Assembly (NCBI GenBank): GCA_902491345.1
Contig: CABUHI010000010.1
Coordinates: forward strand, 1-64,000
Origin: an uncultured Collinsella sp.
GTDB taxonomy: Bacteria > Actinomycetota > Coriobacteriia > Coriobacteriales > Coriobacteriaceae
Direction of reading: 5' to 3'
Length of the DNA stretch: 64,000 nt
The translations under genes were made by a program, and so were the position numbers. The notes under the pieces were generated by a model. The model searched no databases and was not told the origin of the DNA. It worked only from the letters and a program-made list of their open reading frames with translations. Positions 1 to 8,717 of this stretch are shown here, piece after piece. The stretch's first letter is position 1. Each line of letters opens with the position of its first letter.

Positions 1-785
1 CTGGTGCCGCCAAGCTTCGCATCAATCCCGGCAATATCGGCGATTGGGCCAAGGTTGACGCGGTGATCGATGCCGCGGGCGCCGCTGGGTGCGCGATTCG
101 CATTGGCGTGAACGCGGGCTCGCTTGAGCAGGATATCGCCGAGCGCGAAGACCTCACGCAGCCCGAAAAGCTCGTGATGTCGAGCGAGCGTTTCGTCAAG
201 CATTTTGAAGACCGCGGCTTTACGAACATTGTGCTTTCGGCCAAGGCCCATAGCGTGCAAACGACGCTCGATACCTATCGAGCCCTGTCGCGTGAGATTC
301 CCCATGTTCCGCTTCACCTGGGCGTAACCGAGGCGGGTACCAAGCTGCAGGGCACCATTAAGAGCTCGGTGGGCCTTGGTATCCTGCTGTCTGAGGGTAT
401 CGGTGACACCATGCGCGTCTCGCTCACGGCCGATCCGGTCGAGGAGCCGCCGGTCGCCTGGGGTATCCTGCAGTCCCTGGGCCTGCGTCGCCGTGGCCCC
501 GAGATTGTCTCGTGCCCCACGTGCGCCCGCTGCAAGGTTAACCTGATTCCTATTGCCGAGGAAGTAACCGAGCGGCTTAAGAACTATTCCGTGCCGCTTT
601 CGATCGCTGTGATGGGATGTGCGGTCAACGGCCCCGGAGAGGCATCTGACGCCGATCTGGGCGTTGCCTGCGGGCGTGGTCAGGGCCTGCTCTTTTCGCA
701 TGGCCAGATCATTGGTAAAGTAGCTGAAGATCAAATTGTCGACGCGCTGATGGCCGAGGTCGACAAACTTATTGAGGAGAAGTAA
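1..785 (+). CDS. ispG: 4-hydroxy-3-methylbut-2-en-1-yl diphosphate synthase (IspG/GcpE), C-terminal part
   Basis: The gene enters from the left edge; codons are in frame from base 3 and end at TAA 783-785, so the N-terminal part is missing. IspG is the iron-sulfur enzyme that reductively opens MEcPP to HMBPP in the MEP isoprenoid pathway in the cytosol. The visible part carries the [4Fe-4S] ligands: CPTCARC near bases 511-531 and a third cysteine in MGCAVNGPGE near 612-640, both hallmarks of the family. The proS start codon directly follows the stop codon (TAA then ATG with no gap), so the two genes are probably co-transcribed and translationally coupled. Family assignment is secure; only the missing 5' end is uncertain. 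Confidence 0.96.
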   Translation, partial: GAAKLRINPGNIGDWAKVDAVIDAAGAAGCAIRIGVNAGSLEQDIAEREDLTQPEKLVMSSERFVKHFEDRGFTNIVLSAKAHSVQTTLDTYRALSREIPHVPLHLGVTEAGTKLQGTIKSSVGLGILLSEGIGDTMRVSLTADPVEEPPVAWGILQSLGLRRRGPEIVSCPTCARCKVNLIPIAEEVTERLKNYSVPLSIAVMGCAVNGPGEASDADLGVACGRGQGLLFSHGQIIGKVAEDQIVDALMAEVDKLIEEK

Positions 786-2507
<1,722 letters not shown>

Positions 2508-2536
2508 TCGAGCCCGCTGCGTTGAGTGCGCTTACG

Positions 2537-2581
2537 AAGCGGCCCTGCGTCTCTCGAGGGAGAGGTGCAGGGCCGCTTTTG
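2537..2581 (+). terminator. Intrinsic terminator after proS
   Basis: A 12-bp perfect stem (2537-2548 with 2567-2578) with a small internal CTCTC/GAGAG pairing in the loop, followed by a short T run. It lies 30 bases after the proS stop codon. Confidence 0.8.
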
Positions 2582-2607
2582 CGTCTAAGAATCTTTTATA
2601 GCTAAAA

Positions 2608-2645
2608 GGAAAACCCCACAGCCCATGCGAGCTGCGGGGTTTTCC
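2608..2645. terminator. Second, bidirectional terminator between proS and the phosphotransferase gene
   Basis: A 15-bp stem with one wobble pair (2608-2622 with 2631-2645) and an 8-base loop. The stem has A-rich and T-rich edges (GGAAAACCCC/GGGGTTTTCC), so it can work on both strands. It lies between the convergent proS and the minus-strand gene ending at 2681. Confidence 0.75.
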
Positions 2646-2680
2646 ATTGTGCCTCCGATGCGAAATAAATCGCTCAGATA

Positions 2681-3445
2681 TTACTGATAATCGACGACGT
2701 CGATCCAGTTCTTCAGGAACTCATCGTTCACGTTGCGCTTACGAGCGAGCTCGGAAGCGGCGACGATGCTCGTCCACTGACGCACGACCTGCATGGGCAT
2801 GTCGGCGCGGTCGCAGTAGAGCTCCAGGTAGGCCTCAGCCTGATCCTTGCTGTTGAGAGCGAAGAGCAGGTAGGTGGTGGCAACGTCGGCAGCAGGGGAG
2901 CCCTGGGTGGCGTGTGCCCAGTCGCACACATAGAGCTGGCCGTCGTCGCCGACGATGACGTTGGAGGGGTTGAAGTCGCCGTGGCAGACCTTGAACTCCT
3001 TGGTCATGCCGTCCAGACGCTCCTGAAGGTTGTAGCGCGTGGTGGCATTGAGCTGATCAAGGCTGTCGATCATGCGGGCGAACTTGTCGCGCTGACGGTT
3101 GAGCAGCGGGGAGGTGTAGCCGTGGATCTCGATCTGGAGGTCGACGAACATCTCGAGGTACTCACCAAAGCGCTGGGGCTCGGCAGTCATCTTCTCGGCA
3201 AGGGTGGTGCCCGGAACCTTCTCGGTCACGAGCGCCCAGCCGTTGGCGTTCTCGAGCTGGGAAACCTCGAGAGCCTTGGGGCTGTGGATGCCGCACTCAT
3301 TGATGCGGGCAAGATTCAAAGCCTCGTTGAACACGTCGGAGACAGGCTTGGTCTCGTTAAAGACCTTGACGATCTTGTCACCCAGGTCGTAAACGACCTT
3401 GTTGCCACGACGGACGAGTTCGGTCTTGGAATCGGGTAGCAGCAT
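2681..3445 (-). CDS. Phosphotransferase of the aminoglycoside/choline kinase (APH) fold
   Basis: A 254-aa protein with the APH/choline-kinase catalytic signatures: the Brenner-type motif HGDFNPSN at 155-162 (catalytic Asp) and the metal-binding CDWAHA at 174-179, after an N-lobe with VVYDLGDKIVKVFN as the probable ATP-gripping strands. The start at 3445 is supported by a GAAAGGA site 8 bases upstream. It follows adhE on the same strand but is separated from it by a strong hairpin. It resembles the small phosphotransferases known from commensal Firmicutes and Coriobacteria (TIGR02172-like); the substrate is unknown. A sugar, choline or small alcohol is as likely as an antibiotic, so it should not be read as a resistance gene. 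Confidence 0.8.
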   Translation of the reverse strand: MLLPDSKTELVRRGNKVVYDLGDKIVKVFNETKPVSDVFNEALNLARINECGIHSPKALEVSQLENANGWALVTEKVPGTTLAEKMTAEPQRFGEYLEMFVDLQIEIHGYTSPLLNRQRDKFARMIDSLDQLNATTRYNLQERLDGMTKEFKVCHGDFNPSNVIVGDDGQLYVCDWAHATQGSPAADVATTYLLFALNSKDQAEAYLELYCDRADMPMQVVRQWTSIVAASELARKRNVNDEFLKNWIDVVDYQ

Positions 3446-3477
3446 GGTTGCATCCTTTCAACGATGCGATAGAAGCG

Positions 3478-3516
3478 ACGGCGGGGGTGTGTGAAACACC
3501 CGTGCACCCCCGCCGT
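3478..3516 (-). terminator. Strong hairpin between adhE and the phosphotransferase gene
   Basis: A 12-bp perfect GC-rich stem (3478-3489 with 3505-3516) with an additional GTG/CAC pairing inside the loop. On the minus strand it follows the adhE stop codon by 18 bases. The T tract after it is poor, so it may only partly terminate, or it may mainly protect the adhE mRNA 3' end. Confidence 0.5.
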
Positions 3517-3533
3517 TAAAAACCGTGCTAAAA

Positions 3534-6182
3534 CTAGCAGACGGCGTAATCCTGGGGCTCGCGGCCATAGTAGGCGTCCAGGTAGAGCTCCTTGATCTCG
3601 CTCATGAGCGGGTAGCGCGGGTTGGCGCCGGTGCACTGGTCGTTGAATGCCTGCTCGGTCATCTCGTCGAGGGTGTCGAGGAAGTACTGCTCGTCAACAC
3701 CGTAGTCGGCGATGGTCTTCTTGACGCCGATGAAGTCCTTGAGCTCCTCGAGCTTCGTGATGAAGTTCTCGAAGACCTCCTTGTCGTCCTTGCCCTCGAT
3801 GCCGCAGTACTTGGCCATCTCGGCGTAGTTGTGCAGCGCGTTGGGGTAAGGATACTGGGAGAAAGTACCCATCTTGACGGGAGCCTCGGCGGCGTTGTAG
3901 CGCATGACGCGGGTCAGGATGACGGCGTTTGCGAGGCCGTGGGGCAGGTGATGGAAAGCGCCGAGCTTGTGGGCCATGGAGTGGTTGAGGCCCAGGAAGG
4001 CGTTGGCGAAGGCCATACCGGCCATGCAGGAGGCGTTGTGCATCTCCTCGCGGGCGTGCGGGTCCTTGGCGCCGTTCGTGAAGCTGGAGGGCAGGTTCTC
4101 GAAGACGAGCTTGGCAGCGCGCTCGGAGAGGCCCTTGGTGTAGTCGGAAGCCATGATGGAGACGTAGGACTCGATGGCGTGGGTCATGACGTCGATGCCG
4201 GAGGCAGCGGTCAGGCCGCGCGGGGCGGTCATGCAGTTGTCGGCGTCGACGATAGCCATGTTGGGGAGCAGCGCGTAGTCGGCGAGCGGCCACTTGATGC
4301 CGGTCTCCTTGTCGGTGATGATGGCGAACGGCGTGCACTCGGAGCCGGTACCCGAAGAGGTCGGGACGGCGACGAAGTAGGCCTTCTTGCCCATCTCGGG
4401 GAAGGTGAAGATACGCTTGCGGATGTCCATGAAGTCCATGGCCATGTCCTCAAACTTGCACTCGGGGTGCTCGTACATCATCCACATGATCTTGCCGGCG
4501 TCCATAGCGGAGCCACCGCCGACGGCGATGATGACGTCCGGCTCAAAGAGAGCCATCTGCTTGGCGCCGCGACGTGCGCACTGCAGCGACGGATCGGGCT
4601 CGACGTCGTAGAAGCAGTCGTGGGCGATGCCCATCTCGTCGAGCTTGGCCTCGATGGCGCGGGTGTTGCCATTCTTGAAGAGGAACTGGTCGGTGACGAT
4701 GAAGGCGCGCTTCTTGCCCATGACGTTGCCCAGCTCGTCGAGGGCGACGGGCGTGGAACCCTTCTTGAAGTAGACCTTCTCGGGAGCGCGGAACCACAGC
4801 ATGTTCTCACGGCGCTCGGCCACAGTCTTAACGTTGATCAAGTGCTTCACCCCAACGTTCTCGGAGACGGAGTTGCCGCCCCAGGAGCCGCAGCCCAGGG
4901 TCAGAGACGGCTTCATGCCAAAGTTGTACAGGTCACCGATGCCGCCGTGCGAGGACGGGGTGTTGATGACGATACGGCAGGCCTTCATGACGTGCTCGAA
5001 CAGGCTGATCTTCTCGGCCTGGGCGGGGTGCACGTACAGAGAGGCGGTGTGGCCCGGGCCACCGGCGAGCACCAGGTGCTCGGCCTTGTCGACGGCCTCC
5101 TGGAAGTCCTTGGCGTGGTACATGGCCAGGACCGGGGAGAGCTTCTCGTGGGAGAACTCCTCCTTGGCGGGGTCGGTGGAGGTGACCTCAGCGATCAGGA
5201 TCTTGGTCTTGGCGGGAACCTCGATGCCGGCGAGCTCGGCGATCTTGGCGGCAGCCATGCCGGGGATGCGGTGATCCAGGGCGCCGTTCTTGAACATGGC
5301 GGCACGCAGGGCCTCCATCTCGGCACCCTGCTTGACGAAGTAGCAGCCGCGCTTCTGGAACTCGGCCTTAACCTGGTCATAGATGCTGTCGATGACGGTC
5401 ACGGACTGCTCGGAAGCGCAGATCATGCCGTTATCGAAGGTCTTGGAGTGGATGATGGAGTTGACGGCGAGCAGCACGTCGGCGGTGTCGTCGATGACGA
5501 CCGGGGTGTTACCGGCGCCAACGCCCAGGGCGGGCTTGCCCGAGGAGTAAGCGGCCTTGACCATGCCCGGGCCACCGGTGGCGAGGATGATATCGACGTC
5601 GCGCATGACCATGTTGGTCAGCTCGATGGAGGGGACATCGACCCAGCCGATGATGCCCTCGGGGGCGCCGGCCTTGACGGCGGCGTCAAGCACGAGCTTG
5701 GCGGCGGCGATGGTGCACTTGGCGGCTGCCGGGTGCGGGGAGATGATGATGGCGTTGCGGGTCTTCAGGCTGATCAGCGTCTTGAAGATCGCGGTGGAGG
5801 TGGGGTTGGTCGTCGGGATGACGGCGCCCACGATGCCGATGGGCTCGGCGATCTTGGTGATGCCGTAAGCCTCGTCGCGCTCCAGAACGCCACAGGTCTT
5901 GGTGTTCTTGTAAGCGTTGTAGATGTACTCTGCGGCGTAGTGGTTCTTGATGACCTTGTCCTCAAGAACGCCGCGGCCGGTCTCCTCGATGGCCATCTTT
6001 GCCAACGGGATACGAGCCTTGTTGGCGGCCATGGCGGCCTCATAGAAGATCTTGTCGACCTGCTCCTGCGTGTACGTAGCAAAAAGCGCCTGGGCCTCTC
6101 GCATCTGAGCGAGCTTAGCCTCAAGCGCCTCTACGTTGTCCACAATTGCGGGAGTAGTGTTTTCCGGTGACTTTTTCACCAT
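3534..6182 (-). CDS. adhE: Bifunctional acetaldehyde-CoA / alcohol dehydrogenase
   Basis: An 882-aa fusion enzyme that reduces acetyl-CoA to acetaldehyde and then to ethanol, regenerating NAD+ during fermentation; the family forms long spirosome filaments. The N-terminal half is a CoA-acylating aldehyde dehydrogenase with the catalytic Cys in ICASEQ near residue 253. The C-terminal half, from about 460, is an iron-containing alcohol dehydrogenase with GGGSAMDAGK and the metal-ligand region GLNHSMAHKLGAFHHLPHG near 735. The length matches the family. The start at 6182 has AAGGAG 8 bases upstream. It is a monocistronic-looking gene, divergent from the transposase, with a 12-bp palindrome about 90 bases upstream that could be a regulatory site. 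Confidence 0.97.
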   Translation of the reverse strand: MVKKSPENTTPAIVDNVEALEAKLAQMREAQALFATYTQEQVDKIFYEAAMAANKARIPLAKMAIEETGRGVLEDKVIKNHYAAEYIYNAYKNTKTCGVLERDEAYGITKIAEPIGIVGAVIPTTNPTSTAIFKTLISLKTRNAIIISPHPAAAKCTIAAAKLVLDAAVKAGAPEGIIGWVDVPSIELTNMVMRDVDIILATGGPGMVKAAYSSGKPALGVGAGNTPVVIDDTADVLLAVNSIIHSKTFDNGMICASEQSVTVIDSIYDQVKAEFQKRGCYFVKQGAEMEALRAAMFKNGALDHRIPGMAAAKIAELAGIEVPAKTKILIAEVTSTDPAKEEFSHEKLSPVLAMYHAKDFQEAVDKAEHLVLAGGPGHTASLYVHPAQAEKISLFEHVMKACRIVINTPSSHGGIGDLYNFGMKPSLTLGCGSWGGNSVSENVGVKHLINVKTVAERRENMLWFRAPEKVYFKKGSTPVALDELGNVMGKKRAFIVTDQFLFKNGNTRAIEAKLDEMGIAHDCFYDVEPDPSLQCARRGAKQMALFEPDVIIAVGGGSAMDAGKIMWMMYEHPECKFEDMAMDFMDIRKRIFTFPEMGKKAYFVAVPTSSGTGSECTPFAIITDKETGIKWPLADYALLPNMAIVDADNCMTAPRGLTAASGIDVMTHAIESYVSIMASDYTKGLSERAAKLVFENLPSSFTNGAKDPHAREEMHNASCMAGMAFANAFLGLNHSMAHKLGAFHHLPHGLANAVILTRVMRYNAAEAPVKMGTFSQYPYPNALHNYAEMAKYCGIEGKDDKEVFENFITKLEELKDFIGVKKTIADYGVDEQYFLDTLDEMTEQAFNDQCTGANPRYPLMSEIKELYLDAYYGREPQDYAVC

Positions 6183-6335
6183 TTGTGTCTCCTTGCGATC
6201 GGAGATTTACCCTACGCCTTGCATGATAGCAAGAAATTATTCGGCGAACGGTAAGATTCCTCTAAAAGGCACACTAAAACGCTTCAATAAAATGAAGCGT
6301 TTTAACTAAAACTATTTGCCTGCTCTTCCGCCCCG
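6183..6335. other. adhE upstream region
   Basis: This 150-bp stretch is AT-rich compared with its neighbours. It holds the adhE ribosome-binding site (6189-6194), a TATCAT hexamer on the minus strand near 6225 that could be a -10 element (no convincing -35), and the hairpin at 6275-6304. I see no coding potential. Confidence 0.5.
6275..6304. promoter_or_regulatory. Perfect 12-bp inverted repeat upstream of adhE
   Basis: The arms 6275-6286 and 6293-6304 (TAAAACGCTTCA and its complement) are perfectly complementary around a 6-base AT loop. The repeat lies about 93 bases upstream of the adhE start codon with no gene ending nearby that would need a terminator, so an operator for adhE is possible. 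It does not resemble the Rex site TTGTGA-N6-TCACAA. Confidence 0.4.
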
Positions 6336-6386
6336 CTCGTTGGGGACAGGCTTACATGAGTGCTTTCACTCATTTGGGACAGACAT
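6336..6386 (+). repeat. Left 51-bp REP-like inverted repeat of the RAYT element
   Basis: It contains a perfect 7-bp hairpin (6356-6362 with 6367-6373, loop CTTT) flanked by two direct copies of a GGGACAG motif. It matches the complement of 7333-7383 at 47 of 51 positions. Confidence 0.8.
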
Positions 6387-6514
6387 CGTTTTGCCATTTT
6401 GCCGTTCTGGGCCTGTTATTGCCGCTTATTGGATATAAATAGGTTGCAGGCTCAGCATTTCGCGTTGCTTCTCTCCTTTTAGGTGTTGCCTGAACAGTTT
6501 TGAAAGGAGAGATT

Positions 6515-7291
6515 ATGCCCCGATGCGTCCGCCCCGTTTCGATCACTGGCTATTACCACGTCTTTGACCGCGGCAACTCCAAACAGATTATTTTTGAAGA
6601 TGACTCCGACCGTTATCGTTTCTTATCGGATATCTCGGACAGGTTTGCGCGCCATGAAGTGGCGGTGTTGGCTTGGTGCCTTATGGACAATCACTTCCAT
6701 TTGATGGTTGATGACCCATTTGACAACCTTTCAAAGGCAATGCAGTGCGCGCTGACGGCATATGCCAAGTATTTCAATGGAAAAACGGGGAGAACGGGAC
6801 ATCTGTTTGACAATCGCTATTCGCGGGTCGCGGTTGAGTCGGACGCGCAGGCGGTGCAGCTGCTCGACTATATTCATCTCAATCCCGTGAAGGGTGCGCT
6901 TGACTCGCTCGATGCGTACCGCTGGTCAAGCTATAAGGCGTATCAGCTGGGCTATGATCCCTTTGACATCTGTGATGCGGCCCCTATGCTCGATATTGTC
7001 GGTGGCTCCCGTTGCTATTGCGAGCATCTCGAGGAAGTTGCCGGGCGCATCTGGTCAATGGAGGTTCTTCCACGCCGGCGGATCCCCGATGAGGAGGCCC
7101 TTTCCGTTGCGCGCGAAGTTCTGCCGAGCATAGATCCTGCACTGCTCAAAGCCCTGCCACGCCCCGAACGCGATGCGTGTCTGCTGAGGCTTAGGCGGGC
7201 GCATCTCACGGTCAAGCAAATTGCCCGTATCACCGGCATCGGCGCTACAAGCGTGACCAAGGCAACTGCAGACTGGAAGGATGCTGCGTGA
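6515..7291 (+). CDS. REP-associated tyrosine transposase (RAYT, Y1_Tnp/TnpA_REP family)
   Basis: A 258-aa HUH-type single-strand transposase. The start ATG 6515 has GAAAGGAG 5-6 bases upstream; the upstream in-frame TTG overlaps that site and is rejected. The sequence opens with a typical GYYHVFDRGN strand, then the HUH pair in MDNHFHLMVDD, the region LTAYAKYFNGKTGRTGHLFDNRY expected to hold the catalytic Tyr, and the family signature LDYIHLNPVK. The C-terminal 30 residues (AHLTVKQIARITGIGATSVTK) look like a helix-turn-helix. RAYT proteins nick and join REP hairpins as single-stranded DNA, and here the gene sits between two REP-like inverted repeats. The reading frame is intact, so it could be active. 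Confidence 0.88.
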   Translation: MPRCVRPVSITGYYHVFDRGNSKQIIFEDDSDRYRFLSDISDRFARHEVAVLAWCLMDNHFHLMVDDPFDNLSKAMQCALTAYAKYFNGKTGRTGHLFDNRYSRVAVESDAQAVQLLDYIHLNPVKGALDSLDAYRWSSYKAYQLGYDPFDICDAAPMLDIVGGSRCYCEHLEEVAGRIWSMEVLPRRRIPDEEALSVAREVLPSIDPALLKALPRPERDACLLRLRRAHLTVKQIARITGIGATSVTKATADWKDAA

Positions 7292-7332
7292 GGCAGGGGC
7301 CGGAGCCAGTCAGTGCGTCGCATGCGTGCTTC

Positions 7333-7383
7333 ATGTCTGTCCCCAATGCGTGAAAGCACTCATGTAAGTCTGTCCCCAATGAG
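7333..7383 (-). repeat. Right 51-bp REP-like inverted repeat of the RAYT element
   Basis: It is the inverted partner of 6336-6386 (47/51). The hairpin here has one mismatched pair, and both GGGGACAGAC motifs are intact on the minus strand. Confidence 0.8.
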
Positions 7384-7390
7384 TGCAAAA

Positions 7391-7421
7391 AAGGCGCCCT
7401 CCGTAGGGGAGGGCGCCTTTG
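7391..7421 (-). terminator. Terminator of rpmB
   Basis: A 12-bp perfect stem (7391-7402 with 7408-7419, GGCGCCCTCC core), with A/T runs on both sides, so it can act bidirectionally. It lies about 70 bases after the rpmB stop on the minus strand. Confidence 0.8.
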
Positions 7422-7488
7422 GTAAGTTCTATATGAACGCGAGGTCTTTGACCCGGAGAGTCCGAGGTACTTGTTGGTAAGACCTTAT

Positions 7489-7677
7489 TTAGGAGCGCGC
7501 AACCTTGCCAGACTTGAGGCAGGTGGAGCAAACGTTCATCTTGCGACGGTGACCATCGACGACAACGTAGACGCGCTGGATGTTGGGGCGGAACTTACGG
7601 TTGGTGACGCGGTGAGAGTGGCTGATGGAGCGACCGGCAACGGGGTGCTTACCGCAAACTTCGCAAACTTTGGACAT
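7489..7677 (-). CDS. rpmB: 50S ribosomal protein L28
   Basis: A 62-aa large-subunit ribosomal protein. The start is placed at 7677 (MSKVCEVCGK) because AAGGAGG lies about 8 bases upstream; a longer in-frame reading from 7725 would include the ribosome-binding site. It keeps two CxxC pairs (CEVC near the N terminus, CSTC near the C terminus), so it is the zinc-binding C+ form of L28. It appears monocistronic, with its own terminator at 7391-7421. Confidence 0.96.
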   Translation of the reverse strand: MSKVCEVCGKHPVAGRSISHSHRVTNRKFRPNIQRVYVVVDGHRRKMNVCSTCLKSGKVARS

Positions 7678-7732
7678 AACTGACCCTCCTTGGGCGACAA
7701 ACGAACATGTCGCGTTAACAAACAAGCCTGAA

Positions 7733-7775
7733 CTATAGCACAGAAGCAGCTCTCTGTGCGTAATCTACACAGAGA
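7733..7775 (-). promoter_or_regulatory. Probable rpmB promoter region with an inverted repeat
   Basis: On the minus strand a TATAGT hexamer (7733-7738) lies about 55 bases upstream of the rpmB start and no good -35 is seen. An 8-bp perfect inverted repeat, TCTCTGTG-N9-CACAGAGA (7751-7775), covers the position where the -35 would be, as a repressor or activator site would. Confidence 0.4.
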
Positions 7776-8000
7776 TATTCCTCTTTTGGCGATAGTGCTC
7801 ACGCCACGGCCCTGGACGTAGATCCGATTTGCGTGCAGCAGAGGGGATTATGCCAGCTCGTGCGTGCGTTTTCAAGCTTGTCCCACAAATATATATAGGT
7901 TTATGGAGCATTGGGCTCCGTTTACGGATTGCTCTGTATTTATGCTCGCAATTAAGCCCGAGGTTGGCTACACTATCCCTTGACCATTAAAGGGGTACGA
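7776..8000. other. Intergenic sequence between the rpmB and pyr promoters
   Basis: No ORF or RNA gene is recognisable here. It is AT-richer than the surrounding genes and must contain the pyr promoter. TACACT near 7969 is a possible -10, but no convincing -35 was found. Confidence 0.4.
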
Positions 8001-8089
8001 GATACCCACATGGAATTACATAGCTGCCAAAGAGCAGCCTTTCCTGTGGGTGTCTGGTCCGCTTTAAGCGGTCGGGCATCTATTTTTTT
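8001..8089 (+). promoter_or_regulatory. pyr operon leader: PyrR-type transcription attenuator
   Basis: Two mutually exclusive structures are visible upstream of pyrR. Structure A pairs 8001-8010 with 8045-8054 (GATACCCACA/TGTGGGTGTC) and encloses a small hairpin (8023-8027 with 8034-8038, loop CAAAGA) that resembles the PyrR-binding loop. Structure B is an intrinsic terminator: 8049-8056 pairs with 8073-8080 and 8059-8062 with 8068-8071, followed by a run of seven Ts. The arms overlap at 8049-8054, so forming A prevents B. By family knowledge, UMP-bound PyrR would shift the balance towards termination. The structures are seen; the PyrR control is inferred. Confidence 0.7.
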
Positions 8090-8128
8090 GACTGTGTCAG
8101 CAGTCAAGACATGTGAGGAAGGAGATCG

Positions 8129-8713
8129 ATGGGCACGACTTCCCCCAAGGCGGTCATCATGGACGAGACCGCCGTCAATCGAGCGATGACCCGCATCGCG
8201 CACGAGATTCTCGAGCGCAACGAGGGCTGTGAAGACCTCGCTCTGGTCGGCATCGTCACGCGCGGCGACCTTCTGGCAAAGAAGCTCGCCGAGGAGATCA
8301 AGGAGATCGAGGGCGTCGACGTTCCGCTCGGCAGCCTCGACATCAGCTTCTACCGCGATGACTACGCTACCAATTTCGCTCCCGCGATCCACGCCACCAA
8401 CATTCCCTTTAGCGTCGACGGCAAACGCGTCGTGCTGGTGGACGACATCCTGTATACGGGCCGTACCATTCGCGCCGCTCTCGACGCCGTCATGGACCTG
8501 GGCCGTCCGAGCCGCATCGAGCTTGCAGTCCTCGTTGACCGCGGCCACCGCGAGCTCCCCATCTCGCCGGACTTTGTCGGCAAGAACGTTCCCTCGTCGC
8601 ACGAGGAGAACGTGCACCTATATATGAAGGAAGTCGACGGCCACACCGCCGTCGAGATCAACGACGTCGCGCCGGGTTCCCACGTGGGCTCCGCGCCGCT
8701 GGGAGGTGAGTAG
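8129..8713 (+). CDS. pyrR: PyrR: pyr operon attenuation protein / uracil phosphoribosyltransferase
   Basis: A 194-aa phosphoribosyltransferase-fold RNA-binding regulator. The PRPP-binding motif VVLVDDILYTGRTIRAALDA lies around residues 100-120, as in the PyrR family, and the protein begins with the family-typical IMDETAVNRAMTRIAHEILERN. PyrR binds a hairpin in pyr leader RNA when UMP is high and promotes termination; it also converts uracil to UMP. It is the first gene of the pyr cluster, directly after the leader attenuator. The start ATG follows GGAAGGAGATCG. Its stop codon overlaps a GTG just upstream of pyrB, so the two are coupled. Confidence 0.95.
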   Translation: MGTTSPKAVIMDETAVNRAMTRIAHEILERNEGCEDLALVGIVTRGDLLAKKLAEEIKEIEGVDVPLGSLDISFYRDDYATNFAPAIHATNIPFSVDGKRVVLVDDILYTGRTIRAALDAVMDLGRPSRIELAVLVDRGHRELPISPDFVGKNVPSSHEENVHLYMKEVDGHTAVEINDVAPGSHVGSAPLGGE

Positions 8714-8717
8714 TACC

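Larger units (their letters stand above)
6336..7383 (+). mobile_element. REP-associated transposase element with 51-bp terminal inverted repeats
   Basis: Two 51-bp sequences, 6336-6386 and 7333-7383, are inverted copies of each other with 47 of 51 positions identical. They bracket a single Y1-type transposase gene, for a total of about 1,048 bp. Each repeat carries GGGGACAG, then a short hairpin (ATGAGTG-CTTT-CACTCAT in the left copy), then a second (G/T)GGGACAGAC. This is the layout of a REP pair (REPIN-like) flanking its RAYT. The rpmB terminator starts only 8 bases beyond the right repeat. No target-site duplication is evident, as expected for this class. Confidence 0.7.

Noticed and set aside
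2681..3445. Aminoglycoside resistance gene
   Set aside because: Only the APH fold and catalytic motifs are visible. There is no mobile context and the gene resembles chromosomal phosphotransferases of unknown substrate, so a resistance call is unsupported.
3525..6170. An 881-codon open frame on the plus strand, opposite adhE
   Set aside because: It is the antisense shadow of adhE produced by strong G/C-ending codon bias. Its protein is Val/Leu/Gly/Asp-rich with no domain, and adhE itself is unambiguous.
8706..8717. GTG at 8706 as the pyrB start
   Set aside because: It lies within the ribosome-binding sequence GGGAGGTGA; the GTG at 8718 has correct spacing and gives a family-typical length.
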